A DNA stretch of 64,000 nt from Oxytricha trifallax (lineage: Eukaryota; Ciliophora; Spirotrichea; Sporadotrichida; Oxytrichidae), in NCBI GenBank assembly GCA_000711775.1, contig ARYC01017338.1, positions 51,177 to 115,176 of the forward strand, written 5' to 3'. Of this stretch, positions 1 to 11,283 are shown piece after piece; within the stretch, counting starts at the first letter, position 1, and each line of letters starts with the position of its first letter. A program made the position numbers and the translations under genes. Below the pieces are notes generated by a model. That model did no database searches. It saw only the letters and a list, made by a program, of their open reading frames with translations, and had not been told where the DNA came from.

Positions 1-2
1 TG

Positions 3-984
3 AAATTTGACTACAAAGAGTATGAGTTCAATCATAAACTTGACAATGGAGATATGAACTGGATAGTCCCTAATAAAATTCTTGCATTGTCGTCACCTAC
101 AGATAATCCTAGTTAAGGCTTACCTCCTTCAGAATTCATTGAACAATTCAAAAAGATGAAGGTCTCAGCAGTTATTAGATTTAAATCCCATAATATAAAC
201 AAATTAAGGAATTATTATTATATAAAACTATACCAATAGTATTTGGTCTTGTTTTATGTTTAAATATATAATTTATAAATTTAGTTCTTTTATCCAAAAA
301 ATTTTAAAACATATTAAATTTTAGACAAGTTTATCAATTAATAGATCTAAAAATAAAAGATTAAAATAAAATTGAAATTCATGCAAGAGCTTTTGGTTTT
401 AATTAAATGAGCAACTATATGATGAAGGAGCATTTGAGAAGCATGGAATCAAGGTTTATGATATGGAATTTATGGATGGGTCATGTCCAGATGATGTAAG
501 AAACCTTTATAGTTTTTAATATCTTTTAGAGTAAACTTAATGGATTTTAAAATTAGTAGTTTATTAGTATATAAATTTTACTATCATGACATTCTTATCA
601 ATTGTTGATGCTGAAAACAAGCTCGGAGGAGCAGTTGCAGTTCACTGCCGAGCTGGTTTGGGAAGAACTGGTACTTTGATTGCAGCATACATCATGAACA
701 AATTTAACTTCGAATCAAGAAGTTTATTAGGGTGGCTTAGAATATCGAGGCCTGGATCTGTGATTGGCCAATAGCAATAATTCTTGGTTGATAGCTTTCA
801 AAGAATTAGACAGATGCAAATATAGTAATTATCTGGCAAATCATTAAGGACCTTCAACCAGTTTTAAGATGGCTTAAGAAACAGTGTCGTCAAGGAGGAT
901 GGGATTAGATAGATAAATAAAGCAGGAGGCATTCTACATTATATTTTGGCTTTATTTATAATGGCAGTTATATATCGAGGTTGA
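3..984 (+). CDS. CDC14-family dual-specificity phosphatase (5' part outside window)
   Basis: CDC14 phosphatases reverse Cdk phosphorylation and act at spindle, centrosome or cilium. Read with TAA/TAG as Gln: about 3-184 gives NGDMNWIVPNKILALSSP; about 406-495 gives EQLYDEGAFEKHGIKVYDM and DGSCPDD; 568-984 gives the catalytic loop HCRAGLGRTG (Cys and Arg of HCxxGxxRT) and RISRPGSVIG, in CDC14 order. A phase-0 GT-AG intron lies at 496-567. The break at about 185-405 has no GT-AG ends yet costs no conserved residues, so I infer an IES. The frame used stops at TGA 982-984; another frame is open to TGA 1258-1260 with a Q/K-rich tail, so the true C-terminus may lie there after a small IES or frameshift. 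The start is outside the window. Confidence 0.85.
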
Positions 985-1384
985 TACAGCAGAGAGCTGA
1001 AAGTTAAACATTTTATTAATCGACTGTCTAAAGACATGAAAAAAATTAAGAAGAGCCCAAAAATACTTGTGAACAATAAGTAAGATAGAAATTTAACACG
1101 AACGTTACAACATCGGAGTAAAACTTAAATTATAAATATAACACTGGTAAATCATGCCAAGGAGAGTAGTTAATGGATAAGAGAAAGAAAAAGTTAAGTT
1201 CTTATATGAATGTGATAGATAAGATGCTTGAGAAGGATAAGCTTGTAAAGGCAAAGTATTGACTTAGAAATATTTATGAGTGATGTTAATTTTAGGGTGT
1301 AAACTAAATGAGGTTAATTATCGTTATGCATTAGTTACTTAATATACTTTTTAAATGAATTTATTTATTTTTTGACACACCAAA
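985..1384. other. intergenic or alternative 3' end between CDC14-like and CK1-like genes
   Basis: AT-rich. Up to 1260 it is open on the + strand in a frame different from the phosphatase (Q, K and N rich), possibly its real C-terminus. The two genes run toward each other, so their 3' ends meet here. No RNA gene or repeat seen. Confidence 0.4.
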
Positions 1385-4300
1385 TCAGAAGAAGCTAATA
1401 TAAGGAACGAATCTCATATTGTTATCCATTGTATTCGATCTTGCTTTTAGGTATTTTATGTTATTATCATTATGAAAAAATTAGTCCACTAAATCAAATG
1501 ATTAACTTTTTATTTTAATAAGGATTAATTTTAATACCCAAAATTCATGATTATACTCCGGCCTGAATCCTTCATCAATATTATTATCATTAAATTCTGC
1601 AGAATCAAATTCAACTTCGAAACTTTCATTGTTCTGTAATCTTGCGCTAACGTCCCTTCTATTAACATCTATGTGACTGACCTCGTATATAGTTGCATGC
1701 CTGATTGTCACTAAATTTTTCTTGCTTTACTATTTTCTTAGACCCACTCCAGGATTCATTTATTTCAAAACTTCTCGCCTTCCCAGCAAATTACTCTTTT
1801 AAACATTAGGTGTTAAGAGGACTTAGTGGTTTCTGATTCTACCTAGATTTTAACTTTTAGGGCCATCTTTTTGAATATTTCCTGGGATTAATAAATCTTA
1901 ATGATCATTCTAGTCATCCTCTTCTTCTTATTCTTCCTCTTCATTTTAATTCTAATTATTTCCAAGAGCGCCAAGGCTTTTCTTCCCTTTCTTCTTTTTA
2001 AAATAAAATAGAAACTTTTTCTTTTTTCGCATGGCAGATTTTGCTGTTCTTCTCATTTTGGATGGTTTTAGTAATGGTGTTTAAGCTATGTTATGTGGAA
2101 GTCCTCCCATACCAACCCCTAAATAATGTGGCTTTGAAACCATCGCAGGGGTTTGAGGCTAGTCAGGTTCACCCTTTTTATTTGCTGTACCTGAACGCCT
2201 TAAGTCTCGTTTCATGTTTACATTTAATGTTTAATGCTGATTTAATAGATTATTTCTTTACTCCATCTCGTGATTGTCAAATTGACTGACATTCGACTAT
2301 ACGTTTTTAAAAGTAAAATTACCTTATTATGATTTGGCATCCAGTCAAATATTGCTCTTTAGAATGGTTTCAAGACTTGATCCATTATTGATCTTAAACC
2401 CTTTTTCATGTAGCTGTAATCTGGTTTCTACTCAAAATCTAAATGTCTCACATAGTTAAAAAGTGTTGCAAAGGGACCTAACAAGAATAAAATAAAAAAC
2501 AATACTTACTTGGTAAATCTTTGCAAAATTCTTCACCTTTCAACTTAAGTTTCTATTCTTTTACCATAGAGCTTTAAATAGCTAAACTATTACTTCCAAG
2601 ACAATTTAACCATGGTAAAAATCCTTGAGCAAAATATATTAAAAGATACATCAATGATTCTAAGTCATCTCTTCAACTTAATTCTAAAGATATATTAAAT
2701 CAGATGTAATGAAATTACCATAGTTAAGAAAGCTATTTACGCTTGCAAATATTATATTTCCAGTGAATGGTAAGTCCATCCTAAATTATAAGTGTGTTCC
2801 ATCAGAATTTTTGTATTTTCTTGATACACCAAAATCGATTAAATATATGACTTTCCATTTTGAAGAATTTAGTACTGGTGAACCAAGTAATATATTGTCT
2901 GGCTTAAGATCAAGATGAATGTAGCCAATATTGTGAAAATTTTCAAGCCTTTCAATCTATAATAAATTTGAGTGAATCTTTAGAAGTGTAATTTTAACGC
3001 AAAATTCTAGTGACATTTATGTTCAAATATCAATACATTTACTTTTTTTAATTTTATAATTAACTTACTAGCTATAGTCCTATCATGCAAACTGTTTCCA
3101 TGCTAAATGGCCCTTCTCTTTCTTTCAATTTATCTTTTAGAGTGGGTCCAAGCAACTCAGTCACTATGTAATTTTAATTATCACTCATTCCATATGATAG
3201 TAACTTTGGAAAACCTATATACTTTTGGAGTTAAGACTATGTAAATCTAACTTTTAAAGTTTTATTTACCTGGAAACTTAAACTTATTCAAGGTGTCCAT
3301 GATCTAATACTCTGATTTGAAATTCTTGATTCTTTTGTTCTAAAACATTGACAATTTTAGATATAATAAACTATGATGCTTGTAAATGTTTAATCGAGAA
3401 ATAAATTATAATAATAATAATAATAATTTGATCACATTAAGGCCTCTGGTGACCTCCTATCCTAATATATATGTTAATGTATAAGGGTTAAGTCCTTTTT
3501 CACGTTAAGTGTTCTGGTATTCCATAGATCTTCTTCGTTTTGATCTGGATGTCCAATTTTTTCTTCTTCCATCTTGTTGCTCCTTTCCAAAATCTGTGAT
3601 TAGTCACTTTTTTCTTTTTACCAGTTCAGCAAGAATATGTTGGCTTCCTATTATTTCTTGAACCTTAGTTCAATTTTATGGGTGCCTCCTATTTATACGC
3701 TTTTTGGTTTGGTTTTAAACATTGATAATTACTCAATGTGAGGGAATATTTCGTTCAAAAGCTATTATGGTCCATATCTTTTTGCATCAACGAAGAGCAT
3801 AATCATGGTATTAACTGAGTTAGATTATCGTCTTACTTAAGGTTAATGTTAGGAAAGTCTGTTACATGTAAGTGCTTAAAGTAGTCTTTTTCCTAAGGTG
3901 TTAAGTCATGCCAGAATTTATTCTTAGTTCTTGCATAGTACCATTTAAGTTGTTAGCTGGCTTGCAGTGTAAGATTTAATAGAATTCTGCCATCCATTAT
4001 GAATTTTGTTTAGCTAAGGTTTAAAATTAATATTACTTTTAAAGTTTATGATTACTTATATGAATAAGTTTTACTTTATTAATATTGTTTTTTAACTCTT
4101 GATTAAATTGATCAGATTCTCAAATACTGGTCAGACTTTTCTGGTGAAGTACGTCATTGATAAAGATGGGTTTTGGTTTGAGCCTATCTTTAGGTTTGGC
4201 TGGCGCATCTATAAAAGCAGATTCTTCATCTTCCATCTCCACGTCTTCCTAGACGGGTTTTATGGGGTTTTGTTGAAGTATTTTAGGGTGTTCTGGTTAT

Positions 4301-5212
4301 CTTGCTTTTTGCTTCAATCCACCTTAGTTTGCTAGGTTTTCCAAGGTTTTTATAGCTAAGTTAGTTACCTTGAAAGTTGACTCCTATTAGACTTAGGTGT
4401 ATTTAAAAGTGAAAACTAAAGATTGGATGAGTGCCTAGAATCTTTCTTCTCTGAAGTGATATTCAAAATTTTTATTCTTAGTGGCAATATCTATGTCTTA
4501 GATATGCTCTTTCCCTTAAGTCTAGTTGTAAATCTAGATTTCAAGTATCATAACAAAGAGAAGGTTCAGGTGGGACTAGTAGGCATTTAGACACTTGACT
4601 TGTGAATTTTAGAGTTCTTCTTAGGTTAGAGGCATAGATACGTCAATGACACGGTCAGTTGTATCTCTACATTTTTAAACCAGTGTGAAGAAGGTGGTTT
4701 CTTTGATACTGACTTCGTCAATAGCTTTCTTGATGTTTAGAATCAAGTCTGTTTTGTTCTTCATGATTGTTGGAAGTGAAGACCATCTAATGTTGTTTCT
4801 TTGTAGTTAAATACCTTCAAAGTTTGAACCTGAGGCTAAACCTTAGTTTCTAGGCTGCTTCTAGGAGGCACTCTATATTTATAAAATACTGTTTTGTTTT
4901 GTTTTTCTATTGCTATGTTAATCAGCTCCATTGTCTTCACAGAAAAAAATTTATTGTTGCCCTTAGAGTACTTAAATGTGAGTTGTTTAAAACTTGCTTA
5001 GATTTTTCGTCTCATTTCCGGGTCTCCTATCTATTAACTTTTTGAGTTAATAATTAGAGAAATAAATTAATAGAAGTTTATACATATTTAATAGCGACCA
5101 TTTCATTTGTAACTTTATCTATAGCTTTATGTACAGAACCATAACCCCCTTAGCCTAGGTCTTCCAAAATGAAAAATCTATTTTTTATAACTTTTCGAGG
5201 TAATGCTTTCAT
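1385..5212 (-). CDS. casein kinase 1-like Ser/Thr kinase with long basic/acidic tail, interrupted by a 1.7 kb insertion
   Basis: CK1-type protein kinase. From the ATG at 5212: MKALPRKVIKNRFFILEDLG, glycine loop GQGGYGSV, lysine in MVAIK, then GFPKLLSYGMSDNQNY and TELLGPTLKD, catalytic HLDLKPDN (Leu where HRD has Arg), LIDFGVSRKY, the CK1 SIN-like stretch FASVNSFLNYG, RDDLESLMYLL, and FATLFNYVRHLDFE. The order matches CK1. GT-AG introns: 3269-3215, 3068-2957, 2509-2478 and 2322-2297 (26 nt). After the kinase comes a tail of about 300 residues with a lysine-rich stretch then a Glu/Asp-rich one, ending at TGA 1385-1387. A further interruption near 2720-2690 is not resolved; an in-frame TGA sits just before RDDLES. 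Between the VAIK lysine and the next helix, 1.7 kb of unrelated DNA (about 3360-5085) interrupts the gene. Confidence 0.85.
3432..3806 (-). CDS. hypothetical ORF (124 codons), second frame in the CK1-gene insertion
   Basis: ATG 3806 to TGA 3432-3434. It begins MIMLFVDAKRYGPQQLLNEI and later reads IELRFKKQQEANIFLLNW, with a beta-alpha-beta look, then a charged KKEEE-type end. It lies downstream of the 321-codon ORF on the same strand, and the pair is arranged like two consecutive ORFs of an element. No reverse transcriptase motif was seen. Function unknown; a chance frame is possible. Confidence 0.25.
4120..5085 (-). CDS. hypothetical ORF (321 codons) inside the CK1-gene insertion
   Basis: From ATG 5085 to TGA 4120-4122 the frame stays open with TGA as the only stop, much longer than chance would usually give at this composition. 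The product is Gln/Asn-rich, with KKAIDEVSIKETTFFTLVQK, a hydrophobic LLFVMILEIQIY and an acidic stretch EDVEMEDEE near its end. I do not recognise a family. It runs on the same strand as the host gene and its start overlaps the host boundary. It could be a germline-limited gene, the first ORF of a retroelement, or a chance frame. Confidence 0.35.
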
Positions 5213-5625
5213 TTAAAGTAAAAGAAATAATCATAATATATCAAACTATATTAAATAAATTATCAGTTTTTATTATATTATAACTAATTATTCCTACACT
5301 AAAATAATTGTTATAAATCTATAATTTGCATAGTAAATGATTGTTTCAGTCGGCATTGCATATTTAAAAATAGGACAATAAAAATCTATAGAAATAAAGT
5401 GGTTTAAATAATTATCTAAAGCTTCAACAAGTTGAAAGTAGAGTAGGGTTTAAAATAATTATCAATTATATATAAAAATATTAAAATCATTTAACCTTTA
5501 AAGCTTTATAAGCATTATTTTCTACCTTGAAAAAAGTTGGAATTTACCTCACAACATACTTCTCAAAGTTTGAAAAACATACCTTTGTTTATATAATTGC
5601 TATCTTATTGATATTAGTAAGTTGC

Positions 5626-6471
5626 TCATGACAAGAAAGCGAGACCGAGAGACACTGCAGATACAGCTCCAAGACCAAGGAAAGCTTTGTGATTAGTGTC
5701 TTGATAAATTTTCCATCCGTAGTGGTCTTCAATAAGTTCATCTGGTTTAGTTGCAAGAGGGAAGACTTGATTGTGTTCTTCGTCTGATGTCTCATGTTGA
5801 GGGAGATCCATTAAATGGAAGTAATAATGCTTGACTTCATCGAAGTTTGGCAATTCCCAGTAGATACCGATATCCTCAAGAGCCAAATTGTGCCAATCGT
5901 TGTTCTCAGGGTTATTTGGGATTTTGTAATCATGGAGGTTCTTTCCCCTTCTGAAAACACCTCTGAATTTGTGAAGCTTTCTACTGTTTAATTCATTTGG
6001 TCTGCTTCTTTTGTCCTTCAAGTATTCAGGAATCCAGCCTCTGTTCACAATGAAAGCTGCTCTTTCAATTTGAACGGGATCCTCCTTATTGACTGCTTTC
6101 TATAGTGAGAATCTACCACCTTCATAGCAGTACACTGGATTAATCACATCAAAACCCTTTTGCTTAATTCCATCCACAACTTTGGTCTTTGGAATCAAGA
6201 TCTCCTTGGAATAATCGATCTGCCCAATAATGAAGTATGGCCTAAATCTGTGATAAACATTGAACTCCTCTTCTGGCATTCTCCACCATGTGAAATAGAG
6301 TGACTTGAAGGGAGTCATGTTCTTAATCTTTTGGTTCAATTTATAGTGACCCTCTGATCTCAAGAAATCCTTCTGCACATACATTCTGTAGTTCCAGTAA
6401 GCCAAGGCACCTGTAAGTGCACCAAGAATAATACCACCATCTCTTATATGGCTTCTCTCTTCAGAGCTCAT
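5626..6471 (-). CDS. SURF1-like cytochrome c oxidase assembly protein
   Basis: SURF1 family proteins sit in the mitochondrial inner membrane and help assemble complex IV. One frame of 281 residues runs from ATG 6471 to TGA 5626-5628, crossing one TAG (Gln) at 6100-6102. An N-terminal hydrophobic segment (IILGALTGALAYW, about residues 14-26) and a C-terminal one (FLGLGAVSAVSLGLAFL) give the two-membrane-span layout of SURF1. Between them are GFDVINPVYCYEGG and the family hallmark IVNRGWIPEYLKDK followed by RP, matching the SURF1 VNRGWVP block. No intron or IES is needed. The typical N-terminal targeting extension is short or absent. Confidence 0.75.
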
Positions 6472-6559
6472 TCTCTTGATTAAACTTGATTATTAATGAT
6501 TTAAAATCAAATAATTTAACATATCACTGTTTAATACTAAAATCAAACCATCAATTTTA

Positions 6560-7140
6560 GTCGTGACGTAGACGTATCTGAGTGAGTTGACGTGGCAAAC
6601 TTCCGTGACGTGGCAGTCGTAAAGTAGAAAACTCCGAAAAAACCATTCTCGCTATTACCTAGTCTTCTCCCAAAATCAAGATGTCACCACAGTTTGTACC
6701 TGTGGACAGAGCTTGTGAGATCCAACTGAGTAACAGAAGATGGAAAAAAACGCTTACCGGTCCCACCGCTGCTGGGAAACGTAATCCCTATCCTTTCGCT
6801 GTGGTAGCTTCAGTACCCTAACTAGGTGTGGGAGAAAAATCCTTATCGTTGGTTTCAATGGTTTCCGTCATCTCACTTTCGAAGGCAGAGCGTACCTTCA
6901 TCCTGCTCCCTATTACCTAGAAAACTGAACTCAAGCCAGGTAACTCTTCTGTGCAGGGAAATCCTTAGCGTGCAGACGACTCGAGGAGTCTAGGATCTGA
7001 CAGATTGAACCCCGCCGAGTGGTCCCTCATGCGTTGCGCCTAGCAACCCCTACCTGCCCTCGGTAGGCCTTAGTGAAGTAGAAAGCTCTATTAGAAAATC
7101 TCCAGCCTCGGCCCCCTGTGGGTCACCCTATCCTTATAAC
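6560..7140. repeat. GC-rich dispersed repeat (SINE-like or structured-RNA-derived), copy 1
   Basis: A sharply GC-rich, non-coding block in AT-rich DNA. It has short tandem words (gacgtggca and relatives near 6565-6615), many short self-complementary stretches such as cctgccctcggtagg, and no long frame. A decayed copy lies at about 46215-46535; both contain tgggaa, then tccct, gtggtagctt / gtagtagctt, gtaccct / gtacctt, and end near ccctcg...agtag. On the minus strand GGGTTCAATC resembles a pol III B box, hinting at a tRNA-derived SINE, but no tRNA fold could be confirmed by eye. Confidence 0.55.
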
Positions 7141-7298
7141 TTTCTAATTTAATAATTTTGATTAAACTTCTGCTTAACATTTTTAATATTATTTATAAAA
7201 TTTATTCATAGTAATAGTAGGTGATATTCATATAATATGTAGTACTTTTTTAAGGAATTTTACCCCTCAAAATTTAGAATTAATTGATTTAATAACAT

Positions 7299-7728
7299 AA
7301 TTATTGCTGAAATATAAATGATTTTGGAAAATTAAATAAAAAATTAATAATTAATTATTATAATTCGTGGCAGTTAACTTTCTGTAAACCTAGACAATAT
7401 TGTACTTGTTCGATAGAGAATTTAAAATTAGTTGGATTTTACTATTGGCGGTATCCATCTATCGCAATCTTGAAGCAACATAAATTGACTTTAATTTTTT
7501 GTGATTTGTTGAGTAAATTTTGTTGCTAAAATTAAAGTCAATTTATGTTGCTTCAGGATTGCAATAGATAGATACCGCCAATAGTAAAATCCAGCTAATT
7601 TTAAATTCCCTATCGAACAAGTATCATATTGTCTAGGTTTCCATAAAGTTAACTGCCACGAATTATAATAATTAATTATTAATTTTTTATTTAATTTTCC
7701 CAAATCATTTATATTTCAGCAATAATTA
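7299..7728. mobile_element. foldback MITE, copy M1
   Basis: An almost perfect inverted repeat of about 430 bp: arms of about 195 bp around a short centre near 7500-7525. The left arm begins ttattgctgaaatataaatg and the right arm ends with its complement catttatatttcagcaataa. Inner landmarks such as aattcgtggcagttaactt, gattttactattggcggta and gcaacataaattgacttta occur on both arms. No coding capacity. Related copies lie at 16679-17030, about 45405-45825 and about 49285-49458. Confidence 0.85.
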
Positions 7729-8610
7729 TTTAAGAGTTTTAAGAAAATTAAACTTAAGGTTCATTACATTTTTAGAATAATATAGCTGTTTATTAATGAT
7801 TTGGTAAGAAAATATTCTTAACTTAATTAAATCTCATAAAATTAAATTTGGGAAATTTTATGATTTTAAGATCAATAGAGTTCGCAATTATTATTGGTTT
7901 ATAAAGAGGTGAAAATATATTATTTTTCAAGAAGTGAGGATAATCTTTATATTAAGTAAGATCCATCAATTTTTCTTGCACTTAACAATTTTTGGGTCTT
8001 TTAATGGCATATAATAGTTTTGCCTTAGATTCCTATAATTTACATAATTTTATCTCTCATTAATTAATTAATTTACTTTTAATTTTATCATTTCTTCCAA
8101 TAAATTTTTATCTTAACAATAGTCTTTGAATTAATATAATCTGTTTTAATTTCTATATTTTTGAAAATTGTACACCATGACATTAAACTAAAATAGGATG
8201 CTACTCAGTTATTAATAAAGCTAAAATTTAGCTCAAATAAAAGAACAGATGTCCTTATAATCTTACTGATAAATACTTCTTATTGAATTATTACTAGTAT
8301 TTTATATTGCTATCAATGATTATTTCAGGTTATTATGAGGTTTAGTATAATTATTGCCATAAAATTATAATAAAAATCATATGATTTAATAAAAATAATA
8401 GTACTGAAATTTTACCAAAAAATTTATGAGAAAATAATATTCTCAAAAAAAATAATTTACAAAATAGAGAGAGTTTTTATTCAAGATTTTGACAAATAAG
8501 CATACATTTTTAAAAATAAAAAAAATAGAAATTATAAATCTTTTTATTGTTAATTAATTTTATAGTAAATTTGAAACTATTTACCATAAGCAATATCATA
8601 TCATCTTATT
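7729..8610. other. AT-rich intergenic DNA, nothing recognised
   Basis: Long A/T runs with no frame showing protein-like composition, no repeat shared with other parts of the window and no RNA-like GC block. It separates MITE M1 from the coiled-coil gene cluster. Confidence 0.5.
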
Positions 8611-8778
8611 TCAAAACATAGAGAATTCAGTTTGCCCTTATGATGTTGCAGATACTTCAACTTTACCTTTAATTCTAAGTTAGTCAGAGTCTGGATAGTC
8701 TAAAATAACTGCTCCTTGCTTCATTATCTTATCTAGTTTAATGAGCTTTTGATATTCCTCGTCTGATTGATTGCTCAT
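8611..8778 (-). CDS. possible small protein (55 aa)
   Basis: ATG 8778 to TGA 8611-8613 encodes a charged peptide starting MSNQSDEEYQKLIKLDKIMK with a hydrophobic GAVILDYPDSD centre. Codon choice looks protein-like (GAC, AAG, GAG) and the frame ends cleanly. It follows the large coiled-coil gene on the same strand by about 90 bp. It could be a separate short gene or an MDS of a larger one. Not recognised. Confidence 0.35.
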
Positions 8779-8869
8779 AAATAAATTCACAAAAAAAAAA
8801 CAAAACACATTTGGTTTCTAATTTACAAAGCTTATTTGTTTGCAGGACTTGTAGCGTCATCAAGATCTC

Positions 8870-11105
8870 TCACATTAATGCTGACATAAAAATAGCAATT
8901 TTATTAAAGAAAACATCACTTTGTTGAGCGATGTCACTGGTATTTGTAGTTTTCAATGCTTCTGCAACTAGAGTTTGTCTTCTCTTCAAATCTCCTAGGT
9001 TGATTTTCTTATCAAGAATATTGTCATATTTGTTGAGGCCTTTCTTGTTTCCATATTTCTTTTGCAGATAGTCAGCAAACTCTTATTGAGAAAGCTTAAC
9101 TTGCTTTGATTTGTCAGCGTTTCTCAAAGTTTAAGCTATTTTCTTCTTTTGTTTAGGTAATTATTGTGTAAACGATTGAGGATTTTTAAGCATTCTTGGA
9201 TCGAGTTTTTAGTCTCCATAGCCTTTAGAAACTCTTGCTACCAACCTTCTTCTGTTTGCAGAACTTGCATTAGATACAGTTTTGGGAGAAAAGGGGTTGA
9301 GGAAGTCATTCATAGAGAGCCTACGATCATTTGGAGAGTAGCGAGGACTTATCTCTGAGCCATCATCATCCTCTAAGTATAAGTGAGACCTTTCATTTTA
9401 ACTAAAGAAATCTTCGAAGACATCCATTTCAAGTTCATTTGCCAAGGTTTTGTTTGTGAATTGCATTTCTATGTTTAAGTAGTCCCCTGTTAATGCTGCA
9501 GATTTCCTAGGCTAGTCTTTGCTTGCTAACTTTTATACTTAAAGTAAAGAGCTTTACTAGATGAAATCATCATCCATAGAGTCGATCCTGTTCAATTCAA
9601 TTCTCACATTTTTATTAGTTCTGGCTTGATTTTATGATCTAATACTCATATTCAAATCTATGCTATTATTTATTGTTTATCTCGACTTCTTCTTTTTAGG
9701 GAACTCTTCTACTTTTATTGTTACAGGAAAGTCTCCAGTGCTTTACTATGAGCAACTTACTATACTTTCCTTCATTTCTTGTTCGATGCTAGATTACTAA
9801 TTTTATTAGGCTTTTGGTAAAGCATAAACCAGTAATTCAGCTTATCGTTACTTTAGTGAATCTTCAATATGATGCAAGTGATGAATTTCATCTTACTGCA
9901 TTTTATTTTGATGTTTTTGCTCAACTACGACTTTACTTAGATTTTAGTTTTCTCTTTCGAGATCAGCTATTTTGCGTTAGTGAAGCACAATTTCTTAATT
10001 TAAATTTTTAATTTTATCTTTAAAACTTATTAATGTCTGATTTACTTTAGATTGCTGCTCTTTCTAGAAGTCAATTTTCTCTTGCATGGCTTCCTTAATA
10101 TCTTATTTTTCTTTATTGAAGCCTCGTATGGTATCACGTAAGTCTCTATTCTCTCTCTTTAAATCATCAATTTCTTGGAGGGCTCCTTAATAGTCTTCTT
10201 TTTGTTTTAGGTAGTCTTATTCGAAATTCATCATGATATCAAGTTGCTCATCATTTTAGTGCTTTAATTTTACTAATTCTTATTCTTGTTCATAGATTTA
10301 ATGCTCCATCTGTCTATTTTTCAAGCACTCCTTTCTTAGCTTATGATCAGCTAGCTTATAGTCTTGAACCAAGTTTTCTAAAAGTAAATGTTAAGCAATC
10401 GCGGACATTTACAAGTTTTCATGACAAAAGAATTTATGAAGAATACTTACCAGCGACAGAAAATAAGGTCTGTAATAATTATTCGGTATCCTAAACTTTC
10501 ATCAATTTGCTAATTTGAATAGTCGATTTCGATTCATTGTGGGATTGGGAAGTGTTCAAACCACTATTGTTTCTTGTATCAAAACTAGAATTTACAGATT
10601 GATCAAAGCCTCCTGCATTATATGAGCTGTTCGCTTGTTACTAAGGAGAAAACTCGAATTTATTATTGGAGCTATTGACACTCACATCATCATCCAAATT
10701 TACGTTCTATGCCTTTACAACTTTTCTTCTCACTCTTGCGAGTCTTTTGGGTTACTATTCTTTTACAGGTTAAGGTTCAGGGTCAGCTTTAGGTGTGGTC
10801 TCCTCCCCTGAAAATTTATCTTTCAAAATTTTTAATATATATTCAAGCTCGTCTGGGCAGCTTAGTGCCGATTAATTTTATATCATCTTTAAATTCTGCT
10901 TGGTGTCGGTAAAGTAATTAATTCTTATATTAAATGTAAAACTGGAGATAACTAATTTATTGGGTGTCAAGAGAGCTTATATGTTTATTTTCTTTATAAT
11001 TATATTCCTATAAAATGCAATAAGCTCTGACACTCTCAATTTTTTTAATATCAAATGTTTTTGCCAAATAAAATTAAAAAGGGGTAGAATTTCTAGTTGA
11101 ACCAT
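8870..11105 (-). CDS. long coiled-coil protein, probably cytoskeletal
   Basis: Start ATG about 11105, stop TGA 8870-8872, one GT-AG intron 10450-10378. After an N-terminal region of about 220 residues (with DELEYILKILKDKF and a low-complexity Ser/Asn/Pro stretch) comes a heptad-rich coiled coil, for example HQIYEQEQELVKLKHQNDEQ, EIDDLKRENRDLRDTIRGF and KIADLERENQNLSKVV. A basic, serine-rich C-terminal part follows, ending near LSQQEFADYLQKKYGNKK and LGDLKRRQTLVAEALKTTN. The family is not recognised; the architecture suits a basal-body or cytoskeletal scaffold, which is inference. It is divergent from the + gene starting at 11284, sharing a promoter region of about 180 bp. The start is the weakest part. 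Confidence 0.7.
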
Positions 11106-11283
11106 GAATTTTTCAAAAGTCCTTAATAAAGAAACAATATCAAAGTTGTAAGTTAAACTTTATAAGAGGAGCATGAAAGCTATCTGGGTATAAAATAAAA
11201 CAAAAATTCTTCTCGTTTGAGTTCATAACAATCTCATTTCTAAATTTCAAGAAATAGCATTCCAATCATAAAAAGTCTTTAAA

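Larger units (their letters stand above)
3360..5085. other. large IES-like insertion inside the CK1-like gene
   Basis: Kinase coding sequence stops just after VAIK (about 5085) and resumes near 3355 (FQNKRIKNFKSEYQIMDTLN). The joined protein keeps the normal CK1 spacing, so the segment is an insertion in the gene, not part of its product. No clean GT-AG pair delimits it. It has an AAT microsatellite near 3408-3426 and two minus-strand ORFs, described separately. I infer an internal eliminated sequence; the exact pointer was not found. Confidence 0.65.

Noticed and set aside
3432-5085. Calling the CK1-gene insertion a LINE retrotransposon
   Set aside because: No reverse transcriptase, endonuclease or zinc-knuckle motif is visible in either ORF.
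6560-7140. rRNA gene fragment
   Set aside because: No recognisable conserved rRNA words; GC content and hairpins alone are not enough, and a second decayed copy suggests a dispersed repeat.
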